A stretch of DNA of 52,836 nucleotides from Bdellovibrionales bacterium (GCA_020435205.1 JAGQZY010000001.1:1-52836); one strand, 5' to 3'. Shown: positions 35,997 to 44,685, counted from the first letter of the stretch. Notes: generated by a model not told the origin, from the letters alone. A program made the numbers and translations.

Positions 35997-37049
35997 ATGA
36001 ATAAAGATCTATTTGAGAAAGTTCGAAAGAAATCAGTAGAACAAGCCATCCCTTTGCAAGCCTCTTTGGAACTCACTTATCGTTGCAATGAAAGATGCAC
36101 ACATTGCTATATAGAAAAATTTCAAGATGATCCAGCAAGAATTCTCGAACTTGATGACTGGAAAAAAATACTCAAGGAACTGCGAAGCGCAGGGACTCTT
36201 TATCTTGTTCTCATGGGTGGAGAACCCACCTTAAGTTCCCACTTTTTTAGCATTTTAAACTATGGTTCGGATCTTGGATTCTATATGTCTATCATTAGTA
36301 ATGGCTTGAAGATTCAAGATATTGAATATGCGCGAAAGTTGAAAGAGGGTGGACTGAGGTTGGCTACTTTTAGCCTATATAGCTTGGACCCATTAATCCA
36401 CGATAAAATGACTTCTGTAAAAGGTTCTCATGCAAAGTTGATGAAAGCGATCTTTCTTTGCCGTGATGCTGGGATCAAAGTGTCGCTGAATGGCCTCCTC
36501 ACCGAAGCCAATGCTAAAGGTATTTTTGATCTCTACGAGTGGGCGGATACAGAGGGCTTAGAGCTCAAAGTAGACCCCAACGTCACTGCAAAACTGAACG
36601 GAGATATGCAGCCCACACTTTACAGAGCCTCAAGAGAGACTCTGACTTGGTTCTACCGTGAACGAGCAAAAAGATGGGAAAACGCTTTGCCAACACCTGT
36701 TGTTGAGCCCAGTAATGCTTATGTGTGTAATGCTGCTAAAGGAAAGTGCGCCGTTAATCCCTACGGTGAGCTTCTGCCTTGTATTGAAATCAGAGAGGCT
36801 TTTGGTAGCTTGGTAGAAAAGTCCTTTGCAGAGTTATGGGCTTCAGACAAAGCTATCAAGTGGCGGGAGCCAAAGATCAAAGACCTTTCTCTTGGTGAGC
36901 ATCAAGCGATTTACGGTTTTTGCGACCACTGCCCAGGCATGGCAAAAAATGAGCATGGCAAACCAATGCAGCTCACTGACTACACTAAAGTAGTCGCTGA
37001 AGTAAAAAGCCAAGTTTTTCGCGAATTTCAAAGGGAATCCGATCTGTGA
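35997..37049 (+). CDS. Radical SAM/SPASM peptide-modifying enzyme
   Basis: 350 residues. The radical SAM cluster motif CNERCTHC (Cys 30, 34, 37) starts the barrel, followed by the SAM-binding MGGEPTLSS (GGE motif) and SIISNGLK. The C-terminal SPASM domain has C244-x6-C251, the NPYGELLPC segment (Cys 262) and the terminal CDHC pair (309 and 312), for one or two auxiliary [4Fe-4S] clusters. Enzymes of this architecture make C-C, thioether or C-O crosslinks or epimers in RiPPs; which reaction occurs here cannot be told. It probably acts on the peptide encoded at 34675 with help from the upstream PqqD protein. Its TGA overlaps the GTG of the next gene. Confidence 0.9.
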   Translation: MNKDLFEKVRKKSVEQAIPLQASLELTYRCNERCTHCYIEKFQDDPARILELDDWKKILKELRSAGTLYLVLMGGEPTLSSHFFSILNYGSDLGFYMSIISNGLKIQDIEYARKLKEGGLRLATFSLYSLDPLIHDKMTSVKGSHAKLMKAIFLCRDAGIKVSLNGLLTEANAKGIFDLYEWADTEGLELKVDPNVTAKLNGDMQPTLYRASRETLTWFYRERAKRWENALPTPVVEPSNAYVCNAAKGKCAVNPYGELLPCIEIREAFGSLVEKSFAELWASDKAIKWREPKIKDLSLGEHQAIYGFCDHCPGMAKNEHGKPMQLTDYTKVVAEVKSQVFREFQRESDL

Positions 37050-37444
37050 GGCAGTTTGAAATTAAGATCCATGGCAATAGTATGTATCCCATTTTAAAAA
37101 ATCATGATCTCCTTGGGGTGGAATCCTTTGACAAGCCTGAGGAGATTGACAAATTTGCAGTGGGCGAAGTTGTCCTTATCAGGGACCGCAGAGAGTGGGT
37201 CGTTCATCGAGTGGTTGATTTTGGGGTCAAAGCCACTATGGGAGATTGGTCTCTCTGCATAGATGCCCCCACAAAGATTTGGGGTCGAGTCCTCACAGTC
37301 AACGGAGTGCCAGACCCTCTCTTGCGGGATAAAAAGGTGAGTTTGATTTCTCAAATTATTTCTGGGCAACCTATGGTTTTTCGCAAGTTTTTTAGAGTAG
37401 TGCTCCTCCTCTATGTTTTTCTTAAAAGGCGAGGGTGTTGCTGA
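37046..37444 (+). CDS. S24/S26-like protease, Ser/His type
   Basis: 132 residues from GTG 37046, which overlaps the radical SAM stop (GTGA). It shows the S26 fold: nucleophile Ser 12 in HGNSMYP, GEVVLIRD, then VVHRVV with His 54 and TMGDWS. A His at this place rather than Lys is typical of the SipW/archaeal (S26B) branch. There is no N-terminal membrane anchor; instead a C-terminal hydrophobic stretch (RVVLLLYVF) followed by KRRGCC may tether it. Removal of the RiPP leader is the obvious role from context but is an inference. Its stop overlaps the next ATG. Confidence 0.8.
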   Translation: MRQFEIKIHGNSMYPILKNHDLLGVESFDKPEEIDKFAVGEVVLIRDRREWVVHRVVDFGVKATMGDWSLCIDAPTKIWGRVLTVNGVPDPLLRDKKVSLISQIISGQPMVFRKFFRVVLLLYVFLKRRGCC

Positions 37445-38340
37445 TGATCCTTCATCCCATGAGTCAATGGAATCCGGATCAGATAGCCGCCCACCATCTC
37501 AAGGGCCTGGCTTTTGCCGAACTGAAAAGAAGTGAGTTCAAAGAAGATTGGCAAGTTACAAGCTTTAGAAACCATCATATGAAAAAAGAGTTAGAGGCTC
37601 TCGGCCCACAGTTCTCACAAAAAAATCTGCAGGTTGTGTTGCTCAAAGGTTTTGCCTTACTTGGTGATATATACCCGGACTGGGGGAGCCGCTTTACTTC
37701 CGATGTGGATATTCTTGTGGACTCCTTCCAACTCAAGGAAGTCACCAAGATTTTGGCAAGAAATGGTTTTAACAAACAAGAAGAAAAAACTTGGATGGGC
37801 AATCAATTTAAGAGCCTCTTTATTAAGAAGACAGAACAGTGGGAGATCTCTATCGAAGTTCATAGCCGATTGTTCTGGCACCGTCAAAAGTTAGGGCATC
37901 AGCTGAAGCCTTCGACGCAAATTTCAAATTATTATATTTTATCTGATGAGGATATGCTTTTGCATCTAGCTGGCCACTATGCTTTTCAGCACAACTTCCT
38001 TAAGCTTTTCTGGCTTGTCGATATACAACGGTTTCTTGAAAGACGATCAAATACCTTGAACTGGTCTATTTTTTGGAAAAAAGCTCAGTTTTTTCATTTG
38101 CAAGAGAGTTGTAAAATTGTCCTTTTTCTTTGTGGGGAACAAGGGGGCAAATGTGCTCCAGGCTTATCTTGGCGGCAAAAAATGCTTCGGAGATTGGTGA
38201 CTCAATCATTTCTTATGGCTCCAAGGTCTCAGCCTTGGAGATATCATTTGATAAAAGTCCTTGTTAAAGACTCTATTTTTGACAGTCTTCGTTATACCCT
38301 CCTGTGGTTTTTTTCCTACAAGCTTTCCCTCTTTAAATAG
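37444..38340 (+). CDS. NTP_transf_5-type nucleotidyltransferase
   Basis: 298 residues from ATG 37444, overlapping the protease stop (ATGA); a GTG at 37435 is also in frame. The catalytic segment is KGFALLGDIYPDWGSRF (about 68-84) then TSDVDILVD with the metal-binding Asp pair 87/89. Proteins of this family are frequent in kinase-bearing lasso clusters and in other RiPP loci, where they are thought to transfer nucleotidyl groups, but the acceptor is rarely known. Late part is rich in aromatic and basic residues. Last gene of the tight core. Confidence 0.78.
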   Translation: MILHPMSQWNPDQIAAHHLKGLAFAELKRSEFKEDWQVTSFRNHHMKKELEALGPQFSQKNLQVVLLKGFALLGDIYPDWGSRFTSDVDILVDSFQLKEVTKILARNGFNKQEEKTWMGNQFKSLFIKKTEQWEISIEVHSRLFWHRQKLGHQLKPSTQISNYYILSDEDMLLHLAGHYAFQHNFLKLFWLVDIQRFLERRSNTLNWSIFWKKAQFFHLQESCKIVLFLCGEQGGKCAPGLSWRQKMLRRLVTQSFLMAPRSQPWRYHLIKVLVKDSIFDSLRYTLLWFFSYKLSLFK

Positions 38341-38387
38341 ACAATAAAAGAGAATGACAATTTTCGTTTTTTGAAGGCTAATGAGAT

Positions 38388-39431
38388 ATGGCCAAATTTT
38401 GTATGGATTCTCACAAGCTCCCATATAACCTCAAAGCTTTTGAAAGTTGTGTGCTGCATTTTGAAAGCCAAGCTCTTAAAGGAAATCCGCTCAATGACCC
38501 AGTTAATCGGCAAAACTATTTGTTAATTCCAAAAGGAAGAAAATCCCAGTGGCCGATTGTTTTTCATTTATCGGGCTACTTTTCTACAGGGTATCAATCT
38601 TTTGATGTCAAAACTTTGCAAAAAAATATAGTTCAGCAAATTGATGAGTTAACGGAAAAAGGAGAGTGCCCTAGGGCTATCCATGTCTTTGTGGAAGCCA
38701 CAACTTATTGGGGAGGATCTCAATTTATCAACTCTCATGGCTGTGGACAGTATGGCGATTACCTCTATAAAGAGCTTATCAAAGGAGTAACGACGAAGCT
38801 CCCGGTTCTTTCTGACCAAAAATTTTGGGCGATTATGGGAGCCTCTAGTGGTGGGTATGGAGCTTTACAGTGGATTAGTCAAAAACAATCCCCCTTTGGA
38901 TTAGCTTACGTTGTGTCGCCGGATAGTTATTTTGATGCTTCGCTATTGCCAGAACTCCTACGCTCAGCTCCCGAAATTGCAAAATACAAAAATTTTTCTC
39001 AGATAAAAAGTTTGATAGCGAGTGGTGAAATTCAAGACAAAAGATCATTTTTCCCCCTCGTTAATGTGATTGCTATGGCTCATTGTTATGCTCCGAAAAC
39101 GTCTTTTAGCAAAGACTTTCTCATGTGGCCCATTGATTTATACTCAGGGGTTGTCGATAAAAAAATATGGGGATCATGGTTGCTGCATGACCCCATCCAT
39201 TTTTTACTAAAACGAAAGGCCCACCTTGTGGGTAAAGAGATTCACCTCGATGTTGGAAAGTACGACGAATATCATTTGCAATTTGGTACAAGGCAGATTG
39301 CCGCCTTATTGAAACAACTTAAGGTTAAGCATAGCTACAATGAGTTTTCTGGAGCTCACCGAGGTTTGACAGGGAGGAGAGTCCAGTGTTTAAAGGGTCT
39401 CAGCAAAAAATGGAGATCCTATGTCGGATAA
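38388..39431 (+). CDS. Esterase of the alpha/beta-hydrolase fold
   Basis: 347 residues with the esterase D/S-formylglutathione hydrolase-like plan: LSGYFSTGY oxyanion region, nucleophile Ser 153 in MGASSGGYGA, a candidate Asp in GKYDEYHL and His in SGAHRG. No signal peptide is seen. It begins 47 bases after the nucleotidyltransferase and shares the AT-rich composition of the RiPP genes, so it may belong to the same locus (product hydrolysis, self-protection or a separate activity). It overlaps the transporter gene by 11 bases. Confidence 0.75.
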   Translation: MAKFCMDSHKLPYNLKAFESCVLHFESQALKGNPLNDPVNRQNYLLIPKGRKSQWPIVFHLSGYFSTGYQSFDVKTLQKNIVQQIDELTEKGECPRAIHVFVEATTYWGGSQFINSHGCGQYGDYLYKELIKGVTTKLPVLSDQKFWAIMGASSGGYGALQWISQKQSPFGLAYVVSPDSYFDASLLPELLRSAPEIAKYKNFSQIKSLIASGEIQDKRSFFPLVNVIAMAHCYAPKTSFSKDFLMWPIDLYSGVVDKKIWGSWLLHDPIHFLLKRKAHLVGKEIHLDVGKYDEYHLQFGTRQIAALLKQLKVKHSYNEFSGAHRGLTGRRVQCLKGLSKKWRSYVG

Positions 39432-40443
39432 TTATCACCTCGACCCAGCCGTGAAACGAGCGACTTGGCTGACAGTCATAGTGGCTATCTCCTTATTTAC
39501 TATTAAATATGTGGCCTACCACTTGACAGACTCCCAAGCCATTTTTTCTGAAGCTATGGAAAGTATTGTTAACGTATTTGCTTCCATCATTGCTTTTTTT
39601 GTCATTCTTTACTCGGCAAAGCCTGCGGATAGAGATCACCCTTACGGCCACGGCAAAGTTGAATATTTGTCTGCGGCTCTTGAGGGAGGACTCATTGCTT
39701 TCGCTGCGGTAGTCATTGTCAGTGAAGCTATTCATGCATTTTATGAAAAAAGACCACTCAGGTCGCTAGACATAGGGCTCGTATTACTTGGTTCCACGGG
39801 TCTAGTTAATTATTCTTTAGGGTTTTATCTTAATTATATCGGCAAGAAGAAGCACTCTCCAGCTCTCGAGGCCAGCGGCACTCACCTAATGGCTGATTTT
39901 TGGACGACTGTGGCCGTGGTCGGGGGGCTTAGCTTAGTTTGGCTCACAAATATTGCTTGGATCGATACTTTGTTGGCTGGTTTAGTGGGACTGCATCTTA
40001 TTAAGGAAGGCTATCACCTTATTAAAAAATCCATCGATGGTCTTCTTGATAAAGAAGAAGACAGTATTGTTAATAAAATCAAAGAACTTGTGAATAGCCA
40101 TCGTATGAAAGGAATGCTTCAGGTCCATCATGTGCGAGTGATGCGTTCAGGGAAGTACCATCATATTGATGCTCATCTTGTTGTTCCAGAATTTTGGACA
40201 GTTGAAGACGCTCACGATAAAACCAATGAGTATGAAAGGATGCTTTTTAAAGAATACCCGTTTTCTGGTGAATTTCATTTCCACATTGACCCTTGTCGCA
40301 AACTTTATTGCCAATATTGCAATCTCGAGAACTGTCCAGTGCGCCTGGAACCGTTTAAGGACTTTAGAGATATGTCCTTGAGCGAGCTCACCAATACTGA
40401 AGAGCCTGATGAGGTCATTTCTCAATTAGATAAAGACAGCTAA
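39421..40443 (+). CDS. Cation diffusion facilitator (CDF) transporter
   Basis: 340 residues with six hydrophobic segments and the CDF motifs: SEAMESIVN in the second helix (the usual D-x3-D is E-x3-N here), DHPYGHGKVEY after the third, and the TM5 metal site HLMAD (H-x3-D). The cytoplasmic C-terminal domain shows HHVRVMRSGKYHHIDAHL. The extreme C-terminus carries a CRKLYCQYCNLENC cluster that many CDF proteins lack and that could bind metal. Metal is not predictable (Fe, Zn or Mn). Coupled to the esterase gene and convergent with ggt, with a 4-base overlap. Confidence 0.85.
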   Translation: MSDNYHLDPAVKRATWLTVIVAISLFTIKYVAYHLTDSQAIFSEAMESIVNVFASIIAFFVILYSAKPADRDHPYGHGKVEYLSAALEGGLIAFAAVVIVSEAIHAFYEKRPLRSLDIGLVLLGSTGLVNYSLGFYLNYIGKKKHSPALEASGTHLMADFWTTVAVVGGLSLVWLTNIAWIDTLLAGLVGLHLIKEGYHLIKKSIDGLLDKEEDSIVNKIKELVNSHRMKGMLQVHHVRVMRSGKYHHIDAHLVVPEFWTVEDAHDKTNEYERMLFKEYPFSGEFHFHIDPCRKLYCQYCNLENCPVRLEPFKDFRDMSLSELTNTEEPDEVISQLDKDS

Positions 40444-42095
40444 ATGCCGTTGGCTCCGCCTTCAGCCCGTGAGTCAAATGCAGCCTCTAAGAAACCCTTT
40501 TTGTTAACTCGAACGCCATTGACTTTAGAATGCCAGCTTTCTTCAACCTCGTGCCCAAGTTTTTTAAGTCCCTCAATAGTTTCTGGCGCGAAACGATGTT
40601 CATCGACAAAAAGTGTGCGAGGTAAAAACTGATGGTGAATTCGTGGCGCCTGAATGGCGTCGTCCATGTTGTAGTCCTGAGCTAGGACTCGATAAAGAGT
40701 TTGTAAAACTCCAGTGATGATGCGTGACCCTCCAGGAGCACCGAGTGCCATGACAATTTTCCCATCTTTTTTATCCGAGACGAGAGTTGGGCTCATTGAA
40801 CTTAGGGGCCGCTTTCCGGGCTCTACTTTATTAGCTGGCCCTTGCACTAAACCAAAAAAATTGGGTTCACCGGGGCGTGTGGTGAAGTCATCCATTTCAT
40901 TATTGAGAGCAATCCCATATTTATCGCTCACGACTTTTGAACCAAAAACCGTATTGAGGGTCACGGTTAAAGCCACAGCATTGCCCTTAGCATCGAGAAC
41001 AGTAAAATGTGTAGTTTGCGGGGACTCTTTGTAACTAACGACCTTCACGGGGTCGAGCTTGAGGACTTTATCGTCGCTGATCAGCTTCACCGATTTTTTA
41101 ATTTCTTCTTGGTCTAAAAATATTTGTGTTGGATTCTTATGAAAATCGGGATCAGCTAACAAAGTGCGATTGCGAAAGTTGATTTTCATAATTTCCGCTA
41201 AATAGTGAAGTTCAGCAATACTCAGCGGCTTTTGTTGATCCACTTTCAATTCTTCAATCATTTTGAGGCTCGCCGCAATGATCAAGCCTCCGCTGGATGG
41301 GGGCGGCATGAGGTAAACTGTTTTTCCTTTAAACTCAGTCGTAATTGGTTGCAACCAGCGAACCTTATAGTGACGCAAATCATCTTCAGAGAGAACACCA
41401 CCCAAAGATTGCACAGTTTTCACTATATCTTGTCCAATCTGCCCTCGGTAAAAAGGAGTGATACCTCGGTTGCGCATTTCTTTAAGAGCTTTGGCCAGTT
41501 GCTTTTGCTTCAAGAGTTGGCCGGGCTTGTATGAGAGGCCGCGACGGTTGAGAAAATACTTTTTTCCGGCAGTATTAAATTTATCTTTTACGCTGTCCGT
41601 GCGTTCCACCCATTCACCACTGACACGAAAGCCCTTATCTGCCAATTTAATGGGTTCGTCAAAAAGCAGGCTCCAGTGAAGTTTGCCATACTTTTTGTGC
41701 ATAGCCCATAGACCCGCGGGGAAGCCCGGAACACCAATCGCATTGGCGCCATCCAAGGAGGCTTTTTCATTTTTATTTTTAAAGAATTCAGGGTTTGTTT
41801 TTTTAGGAGCCACTTCGCGAAAATCCAAAGCTTCTACGGGTTTCTTCCCCATTTTGATAAGAGCAAAGCCACCACCACCGAGGGCTGCGTGGCGAGGATT
41901 TGTCACGGCTAGGGTTAATCCAATGGCTACAGCCACATCAACGACGTTGCCCCCTTTAAGAATAATTTTTTGGGCGATATCGGCGGAGAGCTGGGTTGGG
42001 GTGGCCACCATCATGCGATGGCCTTGGGTGGGGACGGCGACAGCAGGGGGGCACAGTAGGTAAATGGCTAATAATATTGAGAAAAATGATTTCAT
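40440..42095 (-). CDS. ggt: Gamma-glutamyltransferase, secreted
   Basis: Periplasmic N-terminal-nucleophile hydrolase that splits glutathione and other gamma-glutamyl compounds. About 551 residues: signal peptide ending near AVA (about 22), large-subunit motifs (LGGGGFALI, PGFPAGLW, GRxxxxK-like region), the autocleavage site with nucleophile Thr in PQTTHFTV at about residue 360, and small-subunit motifs PLSSMSPT and GAPGGSRI. A complete precursor therefore appears to be encoded. The frame opens at 42098 (two adjacent Met); ATG 42095 is equally possible. Confidence 0.92.
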   Translation of the reverse strand: MKSFFSILLAIYLLCPPAVAVPTQGHRMMVATPTQLSADIAQKIILKGGNVVDVAVAIGLTLAVTNPRHAALGGGGFALIKMGKKPVEALDFREVAPKKTNPEFFKNKNEKASLDGANAIGVPGFPAGLWAMHKKYGKLHWSLLFDEPIKLADKGFRVSGEWVERTDSVKDKFNTAGKKYFLNRRGLSYKPGQLLKQKQLAKALKEMRNRGITPFYRGQIGQDIVKTVQSLGGVLSEDDLRHYKVRWLQPITTEFKGKTVYLMPPPSSGGLIIAASLKMIEELKVDQQKPLSIAELHYLAEIMKINFRNRTLLADPDFHKNPTQIFLDQEEIKKSVKLISDDKVLKLDPVKVVSYKESPQTTHFTVLDAKGNAVALTVTLNTVFGSKVVSDKYGIALNNEMDDFTTRPGEPNFFGLVQGPANKVEPGKRPLSSMSPTLVSDKKDGKIVMALGAPGGSRIITGVLQTLYRVLAQDYNMDDAIQAPRIHHQFLPRTLFVDEHRFAPETIEGLKKLGHEVEESWHSKVNGVRVNKKGFLEAAFDSRAEGGANGI

Positions 42096-42189
42096 CATCC
42101 GCTCCCGGTTTCCTCACTTTAATCATGAAAATAGGGAAATATCAACGTCCGTTCTTGCGAATGAGGGGGCCCTTTGTTACAGCCAGTCC

Positions 42190-42858
42190 ATGCAGGTTAA
42201 AGTTGCAAAACACAATCCCTACGTGGCCATGATGTATGGTGAGTTTGCCCCTTGGTCCTTCGATGAGTCAGCTCTCGACAATCGAGGGCAATGGCGTAGC
42301 GCTGTTTTTCAATGCCCTGAACACGTCCCTTTAGATTTAGAGATTGGAACGGGGAACGGCACTCACTTTGCCCATCTTACCGAAACTCATCCAGAGCGTT
42401 GCTTGGTGGGTTTAGAATTAAAATATAAAACTTTGGTGCAAAGCATTCGTCGCTCTTTGCGAGCTGGCTGCAAAAATGGTCGGATGGCTAAAATAGGTGC
42501 CGAACAGATCTCTGAGCTTTTTGCTCCAGAAGAAATCAATAATGTTTATATTCATTTTCCAGATCCTTGGCCTAAGAAGCGCCAACAAAAAAATCGCCTC
42601 ATTCAGGAAAAGTTTCTCAAAGATCTTTATATGGCCATGAAGCCCGGCGGTGAAGTTGAGTTTAAAACAGATCACTATGGTTATTTTTTATGGGCTGTTT
42701 CAAAATTTCGATCCAGCCCATTCATTATAGAATTTTTCACTGAAGATCTTCATCGCTCTTTTCGTAAGGATAAAAACTTTGTCACTCACTTTGAGTCTTT
42801 ATTTTTACACAAACGACAGCCTATATTTTGTTGCATTTTAAAAAAAGCAATTCCCTAG
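42190..42858 (+). CDS. trmB: tRNA (guanine-N7)-methyltransferase
   Basis: SAM-dependent enzyme making m7G46 in tRNA. The frame extends to 42064 but ATG 42190 gives the usual length of 222 residues and avoids overlapping ggt. Motifs: LEIGTGNGTHF (SAM-binding loop), VGLELKYK, then NNVYIHFPDPWPKKR (the TrmB signature) and FKTDH. No strong ribosome site is seen at the chosen start. Confidence 0.92.
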   Translation: MQVKVAKHNPYVAMMYGEFAPWSFDESALDNRGQWRSAVFQCPEHVPLDLEIGTGNGTHFAHLTETHPERCLVGLELKYKTLVQSIRRSLRAGCKNGRMAKIGAEQISELFAPEEINNVYIHFPDPWPKKRQQKNRLIQEKFLKDLYMAMKPGGEVEFKTDHYGYFLWAVSKFRSSPFIIEFFTEDLHRSFRKDKNFVTHFESLFLHKRQPIFCCILKKAIP

Positions 42859-42871
42859 GCTTATGATTCTA

Positions 42872-44293
42872 TTATTGTGAGCGACACCCCGTCCACCGAT
42901 GTTCATTGATAGGGTCGACGACTTTCCACGCAGGGGGTTGGATGGGATTCACAGTTTTCATCCCGCCGTTGCCCCCATCACATGCGGAGGAGTAGGTTTC
43001 GGTTTCTTCCCAATGAGTGAGCATTTGATCATTGGGATTGAGAAATAGATAGGGCAGAACTGGCTTCCAGGCAGGACTGTGTAGGCTACTGAAGCTAGAG
43101 ACCTCAAAATAAGGTTCATTGGTCACTTTAAAGATCAGTCCTTGATAGTAGCGGGATTGATTTGAGCAATTGGCCATGGCCTTGCCAAGATGGGGAAGAC
43201 AGCGGATGGTCCCTTTAGTCTCTGCAACAATGTCGACAACTTGCCCAGCTTTTAATCGGAGAGTGGTCACTGCTGAGCTGCTATTTACCAACTCGCCACC
43301 TTCATATGACCATTGAATAGGTTGAGCCTCGAGGGAATTACCAAAGAATTCATTTCCTCTAGCGTTTGCATAAATCCCTGTTGGAAGGAGCTGGCTATTG
43401 GCTGGCCAGTAAATTTTTAAATAGGCTTCGACAGCGGTGGGATTATTCAGGCGAATGTTGGCAAAACGGGTTCCTGAAAAATCGATGAGGGGGCCGTGAG
43501 GGAAATTTGTTTGCACGGCGACGTGAATTTTAGGTGTCTCTTGTTGGAAATAAAAAGGCACACCCAGTTGGCGGTTATGGTGATCCTTGTCTTCAACGAG
43601 CCAACGGCAGGCCTCAAGGTCTGAGTGCAAAGAGCTTTGGTTTTTGACCATGTTGGCGGGAATAATATTATTGTCATGAAAATCGGTCTTGTAAGTAGCA
43701 TCCTGACAGATCCAATAAAAGTACCCTTCACTATAAGGAAGGGTGAAGTTCTTTTGCTCTAAGGAGGAAAGGGAGGTTAAAGCCTCTTGTGTCTCTTCAT
43801 CGAAAGGAAAATTCTGCAAAACATCGCCGTGTAAATTAGCCACTCTCAAACTTTTTAGAGAAATTTCGGTGATAATGTCATCGTTCTTTGAGATTTCTGC
43901 GACAATGTCACACTGAAGTTGCACCTGTTGCAGAGGTTTTTTGAATAAAACATCTGGGGAAAGAATATCAATAATAGGCAACATCTGAGCATTTCGAAAT
44001 TGAGTCGTATAGCGATAGGACTGCCCACGCTGTGAATGACTGCAGAGGGTTTCTACTTTGACTTGCCATTCGTTTAAGTTGGAAACCCCCGCCATCTCAA
44101 TGGAACTTGCGAGATCGATATTCAGAGTGTCTTTGACATTGTGGCGACTTCCATTGGCATGAAAATAGTAGACCTCATCGACAGGAGGTGGAGATGTTAC
44201 GGGCTCTACCGAGATTTCCTTGTCCGGGCTGCAGGAACAGAGTCCGAAAATCAGGATCATATGGGCACAAAGTATAAAATAAATGGATTGCAT
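42872..44293 (-). CDS. Predicted lipoprotein of unknown function
   Basis: 473 residues. Start ATG 44293 has AAGGAG eight bases upstream. The signal ends at a lipobox, LCSC (Cys at about 21), followed by a Pro/Glu linker. The mature protein is beta-rich with about 10 Cys spread along it, so periplasmic disulfides are likely; I recognise no domain. Single gene. Confidence 0.6.
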   Translation of the reverse strand: MQSIYFILCAHMILIFGLCSCSPDKEISVEPVTSPPPVDEVYYFHANGSRHNVKDTLNIDLASSIEMAGVSNLNEWQVKVETLCSHSQRGQSYRYTTQFRNAQMLPIIDILSPDVLFKKPLQQVQLQCDIVAEISKNDDIITEISLKSLRVANLHGDVLQNFPFDEETQEALTSLSSLEQKNFTLPYSEGYFYWICQDATYKTDFHDNNIIPANMVKNQSSLHSDLEACRWLVEDKDHHNRQLGVPFYFQQETPKIHVAVQTNFPHGPLIDFSGTRFANIRLNNPTAVEAYLKIYWPANSQLLPTGIYANARGNEFFGNSLEAQPIQWSYEGGELVNSSSAVTTLRLKAGQVVDIVAETKGTIRCLPHLGKAMANCSNQSRYYQGLIFKVTNEPYFEVSSFSSLHSPAWKPVLPYLFLNPNDQMLTHWEETETYSSACDGGNGGMKTVNPIQPPAWKVVDPINEHRWTGCRSQ

Positions 44294-44341
44294 GGCTTTT
44301 TCTCCTTGTTGAATGAGGAGAAAAGCAAGCTCTGGGCCAGT

Positions 44342-44626
44342 TTACCAATAGGTGGTTTCCACCATGGCGTTATCGTCGAGGTAAACCTGGCAGCTCAAGC
44401 GTTCGCCAGGATGGGCGTTGGCTTTGTTCAAAGTTGTGTGTTCTGCTTCTGAGGCGGGCTCGAGGGGGGAGGTTGGGAAAACCATCATACGACATTTCCC
44501 GCAAATCCCATCGCCCCCGCAGCTACTGGCAACAGGGATGTCATGAGCGAGTAAGTTTTCCATTAGAGAAAGACTGGGGTCGAGATCAATGACTCGATTG
44601 AGCTGAGGAATATTAATCTTTGCCAA
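44342..44626 (-). CDS. Plant-type [2Fe-2S] ferredoxin
   Basis: 94 residues. The cluster ligands are Cys 36, 41 and 44 in SSCGGDGICGKC and a distal Cys in RLSCQVY (about 79), the plant/adrenodoxin-type spacing. Start TTG 44626 is preceded by GAGGAG six bases upstream. Single-electron carrier; the partner reductase or oxygenase is not obvious nearby. Divergent from the SDR gene across 59 bases. Confidence 0.88.
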   Translation of the reverse strand: MAKINIPQLNRVIDLDPSLSLMENLLAHDIPVASSCGGDGICGKCRMMVFPTSPLEPASEAEHTTLNKANAHPGERLSCQVYLDDNAMVETTYW

Positions 44627-44685
44627 GATGGACTCCTCTGAAAAAGTTAATGATCTTTTTCGTTCCTATGGTATCAGGTAGAGAT

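Noticed and set aside
34675-38340. Classical lasso-peptide cluster
   Set aside because: The YxxPxL leader, RRE, kinase and nucleotidyltransferase fit, but no asparagine-synthetase-like cyclase or transglutaminase-like B2 protein is present in the window; a radical SAM/SPASM enzyme is.
42064-42189. N-terminal extension of trmB
   Set aside because: Overlaps the start of ggt and adds residues not expected in TrmB; ATG 42190 gives the family length.
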